The notes under the pieces are model-generated. The model was not told the DNA's origin, made no database searches, and worked only from the letters and a program-made list of their open reading frames with translations. Shown here piece after piece: positions 47,741 through 58,421 of a stretch of 64,000 bases of DNA. Position numbers and translations under genes: made by a program. This DNA is from Parelaphostrongylus tenuis (lineage: Eukaryota > Nematoda > Chromadorea > Rhabditida > Metastrongylidae): NCBI GenBank assembly GCA_019055375.1, contig JAHQIW010005360.1, positions 310,001-374,000 of the forward strand. The letters are read 5' to 3'. Within the stretch, counting starts at the first letter, position 1, and each line of letters begins with the position of its first letter.

Positions 47741-50700
47741 TTACTTTTGTTTCTTCTTTATGCCTAGTTCCAAGCCATCAATGTATTTCTTTTCTATACC
47801 GTAATCCTTCTGTAGAAGGTCTCCTACGTACTTCACCTGAAATAAACACATTGATTACCCATTTTCGAGAGTCTGCTCATTGTCATAATCTATTTCAAAG
47901 ATGTTGTCTAATAGAAAAGTACTATTAAAAAACATTGCAAACTATACATACGGAACGAACACATCAAAAGTGAACCTGATTTCCTAAGACGGTGATCTGT
48001 GGTCCCTCACAATTCGGTGCCTCACTCGTACTAGTAGCGCTTGTCGCCGCCCCAACCTATAATAATGCTTCCAATCTACGACAAATGGCCAAATGGTCAC
48101 AAAATTACAGTTATTCGGAGCAAACCCATTACAGAAATGTACTTCATATGACTTAGAAATTAGTAAAATCACTGGTTTTGCTCCGTAATTGAGGACACTT
48201 TCCACAACAAACTAGAGTCTCACAGAAGTTCAGAACTGGGTAGGCTTATAGAAACACTCTGCCCTACCAAATTATTTCCATATATAAACTCATTTTCGAC
48301 TTGAATCTGTCTTAAGTGAAAAATTTTCGAGAAATTCAAGACGAGAAAATCAATTTTCGCAATTTCAACGAACAATCGGCAGCGCCAAACACAATTACAT
48401 TCGGAATCATCATTGTGTCATGCTGAGAAAAAATTTTCTTAGTCATTCTAGCTCCTGTGGTGGAAACATGAGCTTTGAAACAGGTCTCGAAGTGAAATCT
48501 TGAAAGGAATCTCTTGAGAAAATCTGATCACCTGTATTTGTTGACAAAGCTTCTTCGTATCGATTCCAAAAACCGCCAAATTATTTATTATAGTGACTTT
48601 CTTGTTGCCTGATCGAGTCTCCACCTGGCAAATAAGAGTTTAATTCCATGTAGTCGATGAGAATTCTTGTCCTTTTTAGCAGTGGTATGATGTCATAACT
48701 AATGTCATAATATGTCCAATAATGTTGAGTGCTAAGCAAAACTCTGGACCTCGGGCAGGAGTTGAACCCGCATCTCACCCTTTTCAGTGGCGTGTGCAAA
48801 CACTACTTTACCGGAGTCGCTGTTTTGCTATCACTCTTTTTGCGATATAAGCTTGAGTTTAATTTAATTTGAGTAAAATCTCTCAACCGAACCTTGAACA
48901 TAATTTTTGGCATGTTGACCTTTCGAACGAGTTCTCGGCCATCAGGCATTCGGAGTACGAAGGTCTTTGTCATCTTACTCTGGAAACACTTTGTACAAAA
49001 ATCGATAGCAAGAAAGTGCAATTAAACTCGATTTTGACACGAAAATATGTGATAAATGAACTTCTCAAATTTCACCATTGTTACGGCAATGTTACGATAT
49101 TTTCGTCTGAATATCCGAGAGTGCTGAGTAGTGCACAAGACTTTCGATCTCGGTCAGAAGTTGAACCCGTGCGCTCCTTGGAAGGAGAAAGAGCGCTTGA
49201 AAGTTTTGCATACCACTTGGCATCCTCGGATGGAAATATAGCCTTACTTACTATACAATAGACTCAATATAGTCCTAGAATGTGAGTATTACAAAAGCAC
49301 TTTAAGCAATTCAAGAGCTGGAACGAGAACGAGCTGGAAAAAGCTCTTACCTGAATTTTCTGCATGAGTGTATTCCAGTCCGTTACTTCTCCAGGGATTT
49401 TCGTAACATTAGCAAGGATAGGATCGAGTCGCACCATCTTGTCTTGATTTAGCTCCTGAAAATTCCTTTAATAAAAATTCAACGTCGTCTACTGTTAATA
49501 CAAGAGTACCCTAAGTAAAATCTAACATTCCATATTTTGAGAACCAGCTTTCCTTGGATCCTCTGAGGACCACGTGCTACGAAACATAACACGCCGCGCG
49601 ACGTCGCATCCCACCCAGCTACTGCGACAGCAGTCCCCAAAGGGTGAACTTTGGCATCACTAATCAGCAACAGTTTCTTCTTCATTTAGCTAATATCTCG
49701 GGGTTGATAGATGGGAATATTCGGCCAACGTTTCCACGTCTTCGTCCTCTTCAGTGACGATGATTTGACTCGACTCTTCACGATCATTCATCTTCGTTGT
49801 GATGCTTCCAATATTCTAACAATAAAAAAAAACTTTTTCTGAAGTTGAAGAAAACGAAGAGTCGAAATGTCGTTGGACTAATGAATCCTATTTATCAACT
49901 TCGTGGAATCAGTCAAATCAAAAAGGAACTAATATAGTAACTCCACAGTAGAAATTAGAACGAATGTGGCGCAGTGGTTAGAAGTGGCTCTGATGCATAT
50001 GGGTGGTCGATTGTTCGATCTCGCACTCGAATTCACGAAGCCTTGCATCCCTCCAGGATTGGTGAATTGATACCAGACTGGTCTGGTAGTATAGCAGTAC
50101 TGATTTGATACACGGTAGACCACCACGAGTGATTGTTAAGGCGAAATATGCATTCATTCACCTATGGCGATACTTAATGAAGTCGAATGCATGACGCATC
50201 CCTCACGGATTGATCAACGTCAACAGCTTTTCAGGCTGATGCTGAGAATATTTTGTAAATCAACCGTGAAAATGAGTGGGAACAAACTTCACTGCTTTAC
50301 ATAGTCGGTGACGATTTGACGGATTTCTGGAACCGCTAACAGTTGACCTTTCGAGTATTTACCGCAACATTGTAGAATTGGTAGCACTTCACTCGTAATC
50401 TGAACAGCCCTTTCAGTACAACGTTTATAGGAAGACGTGACACCACAATATAATGAATACGAAAAACAATAGCAAAATGGGAACTCCATAGTGTAATGGT
50501 GGTACGTGCCTGCAGAATGGTTCGAAACGCGGGTTCAATCCCGACTAGTGCCCACTGCTCGCATATCACTTAGCATCGAATTCTTTTTGTTTGACCGCTT
50601 TGTAGCGGTGGTAAGATGTTTCAAATATACCCAGTGATGTAGAGGTGGTGTGCAGAACTTTCGCGTCAGACGGGACTAGAACCCGCACCTCACTCTTTCC

Positions 50701-53700
50701 GGGAGCGCGTGCTCTATCCGTTACCCTACTGACGCCCATTTTGCACACGACTCTTTCTACGCTATAGCGCATCTATCTGTCAGCCGCTAGCCGTCAACCG
50801 TCCTCGAAACCAAAAGAATTCGATTTGATCATATACCCAATATCTGTCAGCGTGACTGGGGTTCAGTGTCGAGACTGACTGCCCGGGCCAAGCCGTTGAC
50901 GGCTGGCAGCTGACAGATAGATGCGCTATAGCGTAGAAAGAGTCGTGTGCAAAGTGGGCGTCAGTAGTGAAACGGATAGAGCACGCGCTCAAAGAAAGAG
51001 TGAGGCGCGGGTTCAAATCTCGCCTGACGAAAGTTTTGCACACCACTCTGCCACTGGGTATATTTGAAAAAACATCACTTTATATCCTTGGATACACATT
51101 TATAGTAATATGACGCTGCTATGAGAGCGGCAAACTAAAAATTCCTGTAGCTGATAGGAAAGTCTCACGGAATAGAACTCATGGATCTTCGGACCACAGG
51201 TGACTGCTGCCTGCTCGTCATGGACAAGTTCGTCAGAGACAGTGAAAGATCGTAAAGCCGGATGTGATTTGAAGACCTGGTAGACCAAATCATAGAACGC
51301 ACAGCAATGAATGGGAAATTTATAAATGAAATGAATAAAAAATAAGAGGAATGAGAAAGATGAAGAAACGATAAAAAAACAAACCTCGACGATCGTGTCG
51401 CATCCCTTTCCATTATTCCTGATCTCTATCAGTGGACCATCCTCTGATTTATTTACCTCAAATTAATTTCTATACTTGAATCGATCGAATTCCCCGATAT
51501 GTCCTAGTCACCTTACCTCGTTGAGGAATACGCTGAATTTCTTATATTTTGTCTTCTTCACATCCAAATGCCGCCCACTGGGGACGCATTTGAGCAGACA
51601 AGTAGAGTAAAACTAGAACGAGAAGGTTTCGACAAAGTATCAACTACCCAGTGATGTAGGGTAATGTGCAGAACTTTGGCGTCAGGAAGGACTTGAACCC
51701 GCATCTCACTCTATTAGGGATCGCGTGCCCTAACCCGCTGCACTACTGATGCCCGTTTTGCCACCACACTTTCTACGCTACAACGAATCTACCTGTCAGA
51801 AACCAACCGTCAACGGTTCGGCCCAGGTAGTCGGTATCGAAAATTATCCCACTCACGCTATCTAATACCCAGTATCTGTTAGCGTGGCTGGGTTCAATGT
51901 CTATATCAACTACCTGGGTCGAACCGTTGACGGTTGGTTGCTGACAGACGCGTTGTAGCGTAGGCTGATGGCAAAACGAGGACCAGTAGTGCAATGGTTA
52001 GGGTACGCACTCCCTGATAGAGTGAGATGCGGGTTCGAGTCCAAATTAACGCAAAAGTTTTGCACATCACTCTACATCACTGGGAATATCCATTAAAGGA
52101 ATCCTATTTGATCATTCAAAATACCAACCAGTTATTCAATCACATCTCCCAGAATGGAAAATGTTAAAAATTCCAGATTTCGGGACCATGGACCCAACCC
52201 TCTACGCTTGTAATACCAGCGTGTTGCGTCCAACAATGACGTCTAACCCCAGTGTGCCATTGTTAGACGTAGAATGCTAGGGGTTAGGGGCGCAGAGGGT
52301 TGGGCCCATGGTTCCGAAAGGGTTAAGGAAAGATGATAACAAACTTGTCCAACATCCATTGGCAACTTTTCCAATCTAAACTTGAGAGCAGCCAAAAAGC
52401 AGCGAAGTAGCTGAAATAGTTCCAATTCCGAATACTCCCAATACTAAGGAAACTGATAGGTTTCACAGACAAAAATTAAAAAGAATGGACCGACACTTCA
52501 CCAGGTCATCCATCGATTCGTCTGAAGATGAAGAGGCATCATTAGCAGAAACGTCGGCTAACATTCCGTTCTCACAAGGCGGCTGTTCACCTAGGAATTA
52601 TGACAGAATAAAGGAATAAAGGGTAGAGCTTTCGGTTGACCAGTATCTCAGAATTGCGCCATTCATTCGATTCCATTCGTAGCACCATCTGAGGGGACTG
52701 AATGCACATTTGGCTTTTGCAATGACTGGCGGTTGCCTACCGATGTGTCAAGCGAGTGGTGTTAGGCTCCGAGACAAGTTTGGTACCAAATCACCGACCC
52801 CAGAGGGATGGAAGGTTTCTTTGAACGGGCAATCTAAGCATCCCAACCATCGAACATCGATTGATCGATTACGTATGTGTGTAAAGCTAACCACTGCACC
52901 ACAGGCTCTCTATGACAGGATCAGTGTAGAAATATAAGGTTTGATTGGGAACGAATCAAACTGAAGGAAGAGTTAGTACTGAAACTAACCACGAGCATAA
53001 AGGCAGGCTATTAGAAGCTCAAAATAATGCGTAGAATTCTAGCACTGGTCCCAAGAAAAGCTCTACTTTTTCTGAAAGGGAACTTGAGAAACCAGTAAAG
53101 TACTAAGAAAATATGTGAGAGCTTTCAATACTCCTCGTAAATGGGGTATAAAATCTTGAAATACTTAGAGGGGAGAGAGTGGTGCAGTGCATTAAAAACA
53201 AAGGTGTTAAGCAGTGTGCTGGTTTGACTTCCACCCCCAACATTCTCTTGCAATCTACCAAGTGTACGCCTGGGAATGCCCCAGCCCGGCTACCTCCAAG
53301 ATTCCAAGGAGAGTCGCCTAAACCAGCATTTTTGAAGCTTCTTAAGGAAGACGAAACCCTCAAGCAGCAGCCGAAGCAACACATGAAATGTTCCAGAATC
53401 TTTGTGTAAGACTGGATGCGTGCAGGGAGATTGAATTGGATATAAGAAGTATGAAATCCGCACAAAAAAACTGTGGTGATGGATCAATGAAATAAATGAA
53501 AATAAGAAAAAACTATTGGAAAGGTGATGCGTGACATACCGATATCGCTAGGTGGATGTTCCTTCTCCTCAGATCCTTCAACTTCATCAGTAATTTTGAA
53601 AATATCGTCCAGATTGAGGACTGATGGCGATTTACGTGATCCAAACTCCCTTAAGAATTTCAAGTCACCTTTACTGTACGATGAACCCTAATGCTCATTT

Positions 53701-55815
53701 GAAGAGCCGATAAGCTGTGCTTATGGTAGAGGTTCCTGAAAGGACTCTAACCCTTTTGGGATAGTGAATCCACGGCCACTGCATCTCTAACTGGCAAGGC
53801 TGGACGGCCCGCTCCACCTCCTCTGTATCTTTGAACCCCAGCGTGCCCCTGCTACACGCAGCACTCTGAGGGTTAAAGATGTAGAGGAGATGGAGCGGGC
53901 CGTCCATGGTTGCCAATTAAAGATGCAGAGGCCGTGGGCTCCCGAAAGGGCTAACCAGTCGCTCTGTCGTTGGGCCCATCAACTCTCGCCAAACACGACT
54001 CACCACAGAGTATCCTTGAAGATATGGAGCACTTGAACGCCCTTACCCTAAATCAAGTAAAAACACACCAATCGAATGATGGAAATGGAACAGTTCTAAA
54101 CAAATTCTTAAGAGTTTACCTTGAAATTGTTTGCTACCATTTCCTCAGAAGACATGAGTGCTGCACCTACTACCATTGGCCCCATGATCTGACCATCTTT
54201 GTGGGTCAAGATCGTTACAGGGGAACCGCGTGGAAACTCACTCAACGGCATTCGTTCACGGATTACTGCTGAAACGTATATGAAATCTCTGAGAAGCCTA
54301 AGAGACGTCAACTCCATTCTACGTAAAAACGGGTTTTGAACCCGATTCGAACGCTGAGCACGCCTTCAAGCCTCTATTTGATGAAAGAGCTCTCGCTTTG
54401 ATCAATATCTGATGATTACGCCATGCATTCGATTCCATTCGTAGCATTGTTTGCGGTGATTGAATGCATACCTGGCCCCTTTACAATGACGCTCGATGGA
54501 CTACTGCCGTGTCAAGTTAGTGCTCATCCTCCTAGACAAGTCTGGTCCAAATTCACCGACCCTGGAGGAATGGAAGGCTTTGTGGGCCTTAAGCGCCGGG
54601 TCGATTCCTTTGAATAGATTGATCAACCACGCGTGTGATAGAACACCTCTAGCCACTGCGTCACACGTGCTCAAACCTTAATGGAAAGATTCGAAACCGA
54701 TTTACCTTTCTTTTCAGCATCACCAATAAATCAAACATTGAGAGTTTGACTGAGTAGACTGGGAGTTAGTTTGGTCTTTCCAGGCTCTGAAGGCGATTTC
54801 GCCGAAACTTCAACGCGATCTTACAGTAATAAATTGTATTCATTAGCCTTGCAATCATCTTTGAGCCACGCATGTCAGTGGTCTGTTAATGAGGGCTGAC
54901 TTATAGAGCTCGATACACGTGTTTCGATCTTGCGATCTCATCAGTCGGGCACTTATCCTTTCTCGTCTTTTGCTAATCTCTGCGGGTGCTCCAGTCCCCA
55001 CACTAACAATGATATATTGATATACTAGCCTCGAGCAATCGAGTGTATAACACTCTATGTTTGGTGAGACTTTCACTAGACATAGAGTGCAAAACTTCCG
55101 TCGTCGCTAACTCTTAGTGTGGGGACTGGAGCTCCCACACAGGATTGGCAAAAGAGGAGAAAGGATAACTGCCCGACTGACGAGATCGCAAGATCGAAAC
55201 ACCATGGGGCTCTATAAGTCAGCCCTCATTGACAGACCACTGACATGCGTGGCTCAAAAATGTTTGCAAGGCATATCGAATTTTGAGCTGTGGCCTTAAG
55301 AAAACATTCGAAACGAATGTTATGATGTATTCACTAGATTCCAATATTAACAACCTTGCTTTTGCTCGAGAGGAAAAACACTGAGTAGTTCGAATATCAT
55401 TCCAAAAACTTGGGTAACTCACCCGGCAACATCAAGTCGGCTCCATTTTCCAGATACTGAAGAACACTCTCGTGCACAACAAACACGGGGAACGCGGCCG
55501 GGTTGATCCAAGTGAAATACAACGTGGGGAAGAGAAATCCTGCCGGATCGAAGTCAAAGAACATCGGCTCCTTGTCGACCGTGTACAGATTGATGATCGT
55601 CCCATTGAATGCTTGAAGCCTGACGTGAGCGACAAGCGCCTTCTTTGGCAACACAGCGGCAGCCTCTTCGGGAATCCTTTGAAGTAGCTTTTTTCTGAAA
55701 ACTCCTGTGGAGAAAAATGTTCTGCTACACGGAAAAAGGACAACTGACAGAGCACATACGTATCGGAATTCCTGAGATTTGTGTTCTTCTTGACACTGAA
55801 TGGTTTCCGAAACAT
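47741..55815 (-). CDS. eIF2D: Translation initiation factor eIF2D (ligatin)
   Basis: Fifteen exons join with consistent phases to 527 residues: 55760-55815, 55423-55694, 54120-54268, 53540-53687, 52502-52557, 52345-52410, 51517-51612, 51385-51456, 51169-51276, 50301-50399, 49351-49455, 48893-48979, 48532-48624, 47976-48056, 47741-47836. The start MFRKPFSVKKNTNL matches the family N terminus. Residues about 1-110 are the pre-PUA region, ending NGADLMLP. Residues about 110-165 are the PUA domain (GPMVVGAALMSSEEMVAN). Residues about 225-380 cover the central winged-helix/SWIB-like part (RCFLAALKFRLEK; GRHLDVKKTKYKKF). Residues about 410-527 are the SUI1 domain (RSGNKKVTIINNLAVFGID; TVLGNQ; YGIEKKYIDGLE). 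eIF2D delivers Met-tRNA to 40S subunits independently of eIF2 and helps recycle post-termination 40S complexes. Human eIF2D is 584 residues; the shortfall is in the acidic linker. Exon 5 (ADVSANDASSSSDESMDDL) is the least certain. Most long introns hold foldbacks or SINEs. Confidence 0.93.
48725..49230 (-). repeat. tRNA-like relics in eIF2D introns 11 and 12
   Basis: At about 48740-48820 (cctcgggcaggagttgaacc, tcaccc, accggagtcgc) and 49110-49180 (tctcggtcagaagttgaacc) the minus strand keeps tRNA-Gly-like T-arm and acceptor remnants. Confidence 0.5.
49479..49791 (-). other. Unrecognised open frames inside eIF2D intron 10
   Basis: An ATG at 49791 opens a 33-codon acidic frame (MNDREESSQIIVTEEDEDVE and onward) ending TAG at about 49690. 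Directly after it, a second ATG opens 68 codons (MKKKLLLISDAKVHPLGTAV; FVARGPQRIQGKLVLK). The G+C and codon use look more coding than the flanking intron. It is not needed for the eIF2D frame. It could be a nested small gene, an alternative exon or a fossil; no family recognised. Confidence 0.3.
49962..50235 (+). repeat. tRNA-derived SINE, family A, in eIF2D intron 10
   Basis: Head atgtggcgcagtggttagaa, box-B-like ggtcgattgttcgatctc, body with agtactgatttgatac and gcatccctca.gg.ttgatc. Confidence 0.75.
50615..51072. repeat. 458-bp inverted pair of tRNA-like units, eIF2D intron 9
   Basis: Arms share gggtatatttgaaa.catc, the tRNA-like core and tgacagatagatgcgctata. Each arm holds a 73-nt tRNA-like unit, 50663-50735 (minus) and 50958-51030 (plus). 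The acceptor GCGTCAG pairs with CTGACGC on the left; on the right the last base is changed. D-loop-like agtagtg.aacggat.agagc and box B ggttcaaatct. Anticodon arms are not tRNA-like. Another tRNA-like relic lies at about 50490-50575. Confidence 0.85.
51647..52084. repeat. 438-bp inverted pair of tRNA-like units, eIF2D intron 6
   Basis: Same architecture as 50615-51072: arms from cccagtgatgtag to its complement, tRNA-like units facing each other, centre with caaccgtcaacggttcg..ccaggtag and its complement. Confidence 0.85.
52179..52319. repeat. Palindromic foldback, eIF2D intron 6
   Basis: ttcgggaccatggacccaac and gttgggcccatggttccgaa close a 141-bp hairpin with inner gcgttgcgtcta/ctaacccc repeats. 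Related foldbacks lie at 53748-53953 and about 56498-56942. Confidence 0.75.
52620..53310 (-). repeat. SINEs in eIF2D intron 4
   Basis: A diverged family A SINE at about 52620-52912 (minus), then a second tRNA-headed unit at about 53172-53310 (agagtggtgcagtgcattaa, then tgggaatgccccagcc). Confidence 0.6.
53748..53953. repeat. Palindromic foldback, eIF2D intron 3
   Basis: taacccttttgggatagtga.tccacggcc pairs with ggccgtgggctcccgaaagggctaa. Inner arms ggcccgctccacctcctc and its complement also pair. Confidence 0.8.
54390..54672 (-). repeat. tRNA-derived SINE, family A, in eIF2D intron 2
   Basis: Body gctctcgctttgatcaat at the left, tRNA-like head complement (cactgcgtcacacgtgctc) at the right. 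Confidence 0.7.
54908..54950 (-). ncRNA. Hammerhead ribozyme motif (class A, core intact)
   Basis: Minus strand: GCCCGA, CTGATGA (the textbook core), stem II GATC with GCAA loop, GAAA, ACAC/GTGT, A17, TCGAGC. Stem I has one mismatch of six. It is transcribed in the sense direction of the eIF2D pre-mRNA (both minus). Confidence 0.78.
55171..55212 (+). ncRNA. Hammerhead ribozyme motif (class A, stem III damaged)
   Basis: Plus strand: GCCCGA, CTGACGA, GATC-GCAA-GATC, GAAA, then CACCATGG where CACGTGTA and TCGGGC are expected. The 5' side and core are perfect, but a small deletion removed stem III and the cleavage triplet. Confidence 0.7.
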
Positions 55816-55955
55816 TCTGGCGACAGCTTCTCGAGTGAGGGAGTCGAAATCGATGTTAATCGTATGCCACCAATCGTCAAAACCACTGTGCCATCTGAAG
55901 AATCGTGACTACAACGAATCTGCCCACAGCAGCAGCGACGGTCAATAACCAGTTG

Positions 55956-56107
55956 ACTTCCGTAGACCCAGGGGCGTCTCCAACGACTCCACTTACTGTC
56001 CGGATCGGACGCCGGGTACAAGGGTCCTACGACAAAAAGTAGCTGTAGTCGGCGTCCAATCGGGACAGAAGTGGAGTCGTTGGACACGCCCCTGGGTCTG
56101 CGGAAGT
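55956..56107. repeat. 152-bp palindrome about 140 bp upstream of eIF2D start
   Basis: acttccgtagacccaggggc and its complement close the hairpin; inner tccaacgactccact and aagtggagtcgttgga also pair. It may lie in the eIF2D promoter or 5' UTR. Confidence 0.8.
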
Positions 56108-56497
56108 AAACCAATTATCCTTTTGGAGACGGCAGTTGAACACTGGCGCGCATCGCGATTTGCAAGAAGGGATAAATTCTTAATACTCTTCTCGGAACTC
56201 TCCTAGAACCAAAGCCATTCTCATAAGCACCGCTTCCTGAGTTATCGAATGATTACTGAAATTCCGGTGAGTTAGCTATTTGCGGAAAAAAAGGCCCTTG
56301 AATGCGCGTGCACAGCATGGTGTACACAGCGTCCCCAGAGGGCTAAACTCGACCATCAGAGAAGGGCCTAGCTGGACTGAAGGCTTACCAAATATAGGCG
56401 GTGACTTTACTGCTGGAGAGAGATACGAGGAATAGTCACTCGTCACTTGACTACTTCTGTGATAATTTGATGTCCTAGAAGACGATTGACTCTTCCG

Positions 56498-56942
56498 CTA
56501 CCGTGGACCCACCTCCACTGCATCTCTCACCCCCATCGTGATAACGCTGGACGGTTCGCTCCATCACCTCCTCATCTCTGACCTCTAGCGTGGGAACGCA
56601 ATAGATGCATTGTATTATTCGAATTGTATAGTTGTTATTTTCCTATGTTAAGTTATGCGTAATAAATATCACGCTGTTTTAAGTAGGAAGTATAAGAAAA
56701 TAACAATCGTACAATTTAAATGTTACAATAATAAATCCAAGCGACGCTGTAGGCTAGAGATGCAGAGGAGGTGGGGCAGACCGTGCAGCATCGCCAAGCT
56801 GGGCTCGTTATCCATGGGGGGAGGTAGAGCAGATAGCCCAGCATTGGTTGCCACGCTGGGGGTTAGATATGCGAGCGTTGGGCGTTGACACGCTGGAGGT
56901 TAGAGATACAGAGAAAACGGGTTCACGGTCCCGAAAGCGTTA
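56498..56942. repeat. Diverged foldback related to 53748-53953
   Basis: Left cgtggacccacctccactgc, right complement around gggttcacggtcccgaaagc. Repeated cgctgg.ggttagagat blocks inside. Arms are imperfect. Confidence 0.55.
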
Positions 56943-57059
56943 AAGAATAGTTGAGTGATTTGCAAAACTCAAAAGCGCAGCCAGAAATTCGAACCCACGT
57001 CTCACCCTTTTCCTTTCCATGAGTCATCTGTATCGCGGACTAGGTGGTGGAGGAACCAG

Positions 57060-57170
57060 AGCTCTAATGGAGCAGTGGTACCAGCACACACTGCCCCGGA
57101 AATGATGTTAGCCGGGTTCGACTTCCGTCCGCGGTTGGAAGCTGTGCATATCACTCAGTATTCTCGAATA
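57060..57170 (+). repeat. tRNA-like relic
   Basis: ctctaatggagcagtggtac as box-A-like and gccgggttcgacttcc as box-B-like, followed by the usual tgtgcatatcactc tail. Confidence 0.5.
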
Positions 57171-57648
57171 TGCCGTCATGTCACTACAAATATGGCGGTG
57201 AAATCGCGGATTTTCCAGGAATGTGCGCGCCAGGATTCGCCTTAACTAATCGACACCGATCGATATGCATAAAAAGCATTACGGAGCAAAACAGCGGGAA
57301 ACCGCTCCCGCTGAGAGGGAATCGTCGCGGCAAAATTTCATCCTCTGATTCTCTCAATATCCAAAATTCATAGAGCCATTATTCTATTGATACTGTAATT
57401 ATGCTATTCTGCAGTCACACTAACTGCACATGGATTGTCGGACGGAACTCGTACTTTAAACAAATCCCTCAGTTAAGAAGTTTGTTTTCGGATTTTACTG
57501 TCATTTATCGAGTTTGTCCTGTCTTGTTCGTTAGAGATTTTCGGAGACCGCCAGCATATTTTAACCCTTCTCCCTTTTTGAACCCTCTATGCGATTAGAT
57601 GTATCGAAGGCGATGCCGCGAGGCGTCTCCGGACAGCTTACAACGCGA

Positions 57649-57680
57649 TCCCCCACCCCCCCCCCCCCCAAAAAAAAAAC
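57649..57680. repeat. poly-C followed by poly-A
   Basis: A run of C with one A, then ten A. Prone to assembly length error. Confidence 0.9.
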
Positions 57681-57785
57681 TGCTATTTAAATGATAAATT
57701 TAGGCTTCAAAAGAGACTTTCTCCTTGATAACTGATAGATCATAACTCAATAGACTTTTATACGTTTTGGTGGAAAGCTCTAAAA

Positions 57786-58082
57786 AAGATAAAGCTCTCG
57801 GCGTTGATCAGTCCCTGAAGGGTGAGCCATGCATTCGTCTTCAACTTCTAACTTCTTTTGAGGTGATTGAATGCATATCTTGCCTTTACAATCACTCGCG
57901 GTGGCCTCCCGCTGAATCGAGTCAGTGCTGCTTATCGTCCCAGACAAGTGTGAAACCTGCCTGGTACCAATTTACCGACCCCGGAGGGATGGATGGCTTG
58001 GTGAGCCATAAGCGCGAGATCGAACCATTGACCTCGTGTGCGACTCAGAGCACCTCTAACCACTGCGCCACATGCGCTCTTG
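57786..58082 (-). repeat. tRNA-derived SINE, family A
   Basis: Well preserved: gataaagctctcggcgttga at the left, minus-strand head with cactgcgccacatgcgctct at the right. Confidence 0.8.
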
Positions 58083-58421
58083 TTGGAAAGAATACTTATA
58101 TAGTTTTGTAGCCCACCGAACCACCTGCCAGCCGAAAACTGCTGCTGTAGCGAAAGGCCGATGTTCCATGTGTTTTTTCCATACTACTGGGCTGACGCGA
58201 GGTTCGTGCAGGAAGCATCCTGTATTCGGCTAAAGCTCCGACGTCTTCGTCGTGTTCCTCTCACCGGATCGATCCGAGTTAGTGGTCCCCAAACTTATTC
58301 TGCTCACTTCGTGTCAGTCCATAGGGTAATTTCCAGGGTTAGGTCCTATCTGTTAGCATCTGGACTGTTTAATTTCAAGTAATTCTACAGCTTGATTTAA
58401 ATGTTAAACTATAGTTGTTGT

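Larger units (their letters stand above)
54846..55272. repeat. 427-bp foldback with two hammerhead motifs, eIF2D intron 2
   Basis: Left arm gccttgcaatcatctttgag ... and right arm ... ctcaaaaatgtttgcaaggc pair. Each arm includes the class A ribozyme region, ctgacttatagagctcgat, and an inner arm with ggtgctccagtccccacact. Confidence 0.85.

Noticed and set aside
48421..48531. Additional eIF2D coding after exon 13 (frame with HVSTTGARMTK)
   Set aside because: The true next exon at 47976-48056 has matching phase and the conserved GNQ ending; this stretch lacks a usable acceptor.
48869..49261. 130-codon plus-strand frame
   Set aside because: It is antisense to eIF2D exon 12 and a tRNA-like relic.
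52410..52440. Extending eIF2D exon 6 upstream through its acceptor
   Set aside because: The extended frame does not fit the preceding phase; a separate exon at 52502-52557 does.
52510..52560. CTGAAGA ... GAAACGTC on the plus strand, ribozyme-like
   Set aside because: No stem I complement or clear stem II. The same bases on minus fit eIF2D exon 5 with matching splice phases, though some repeat origin cannot be excluded.
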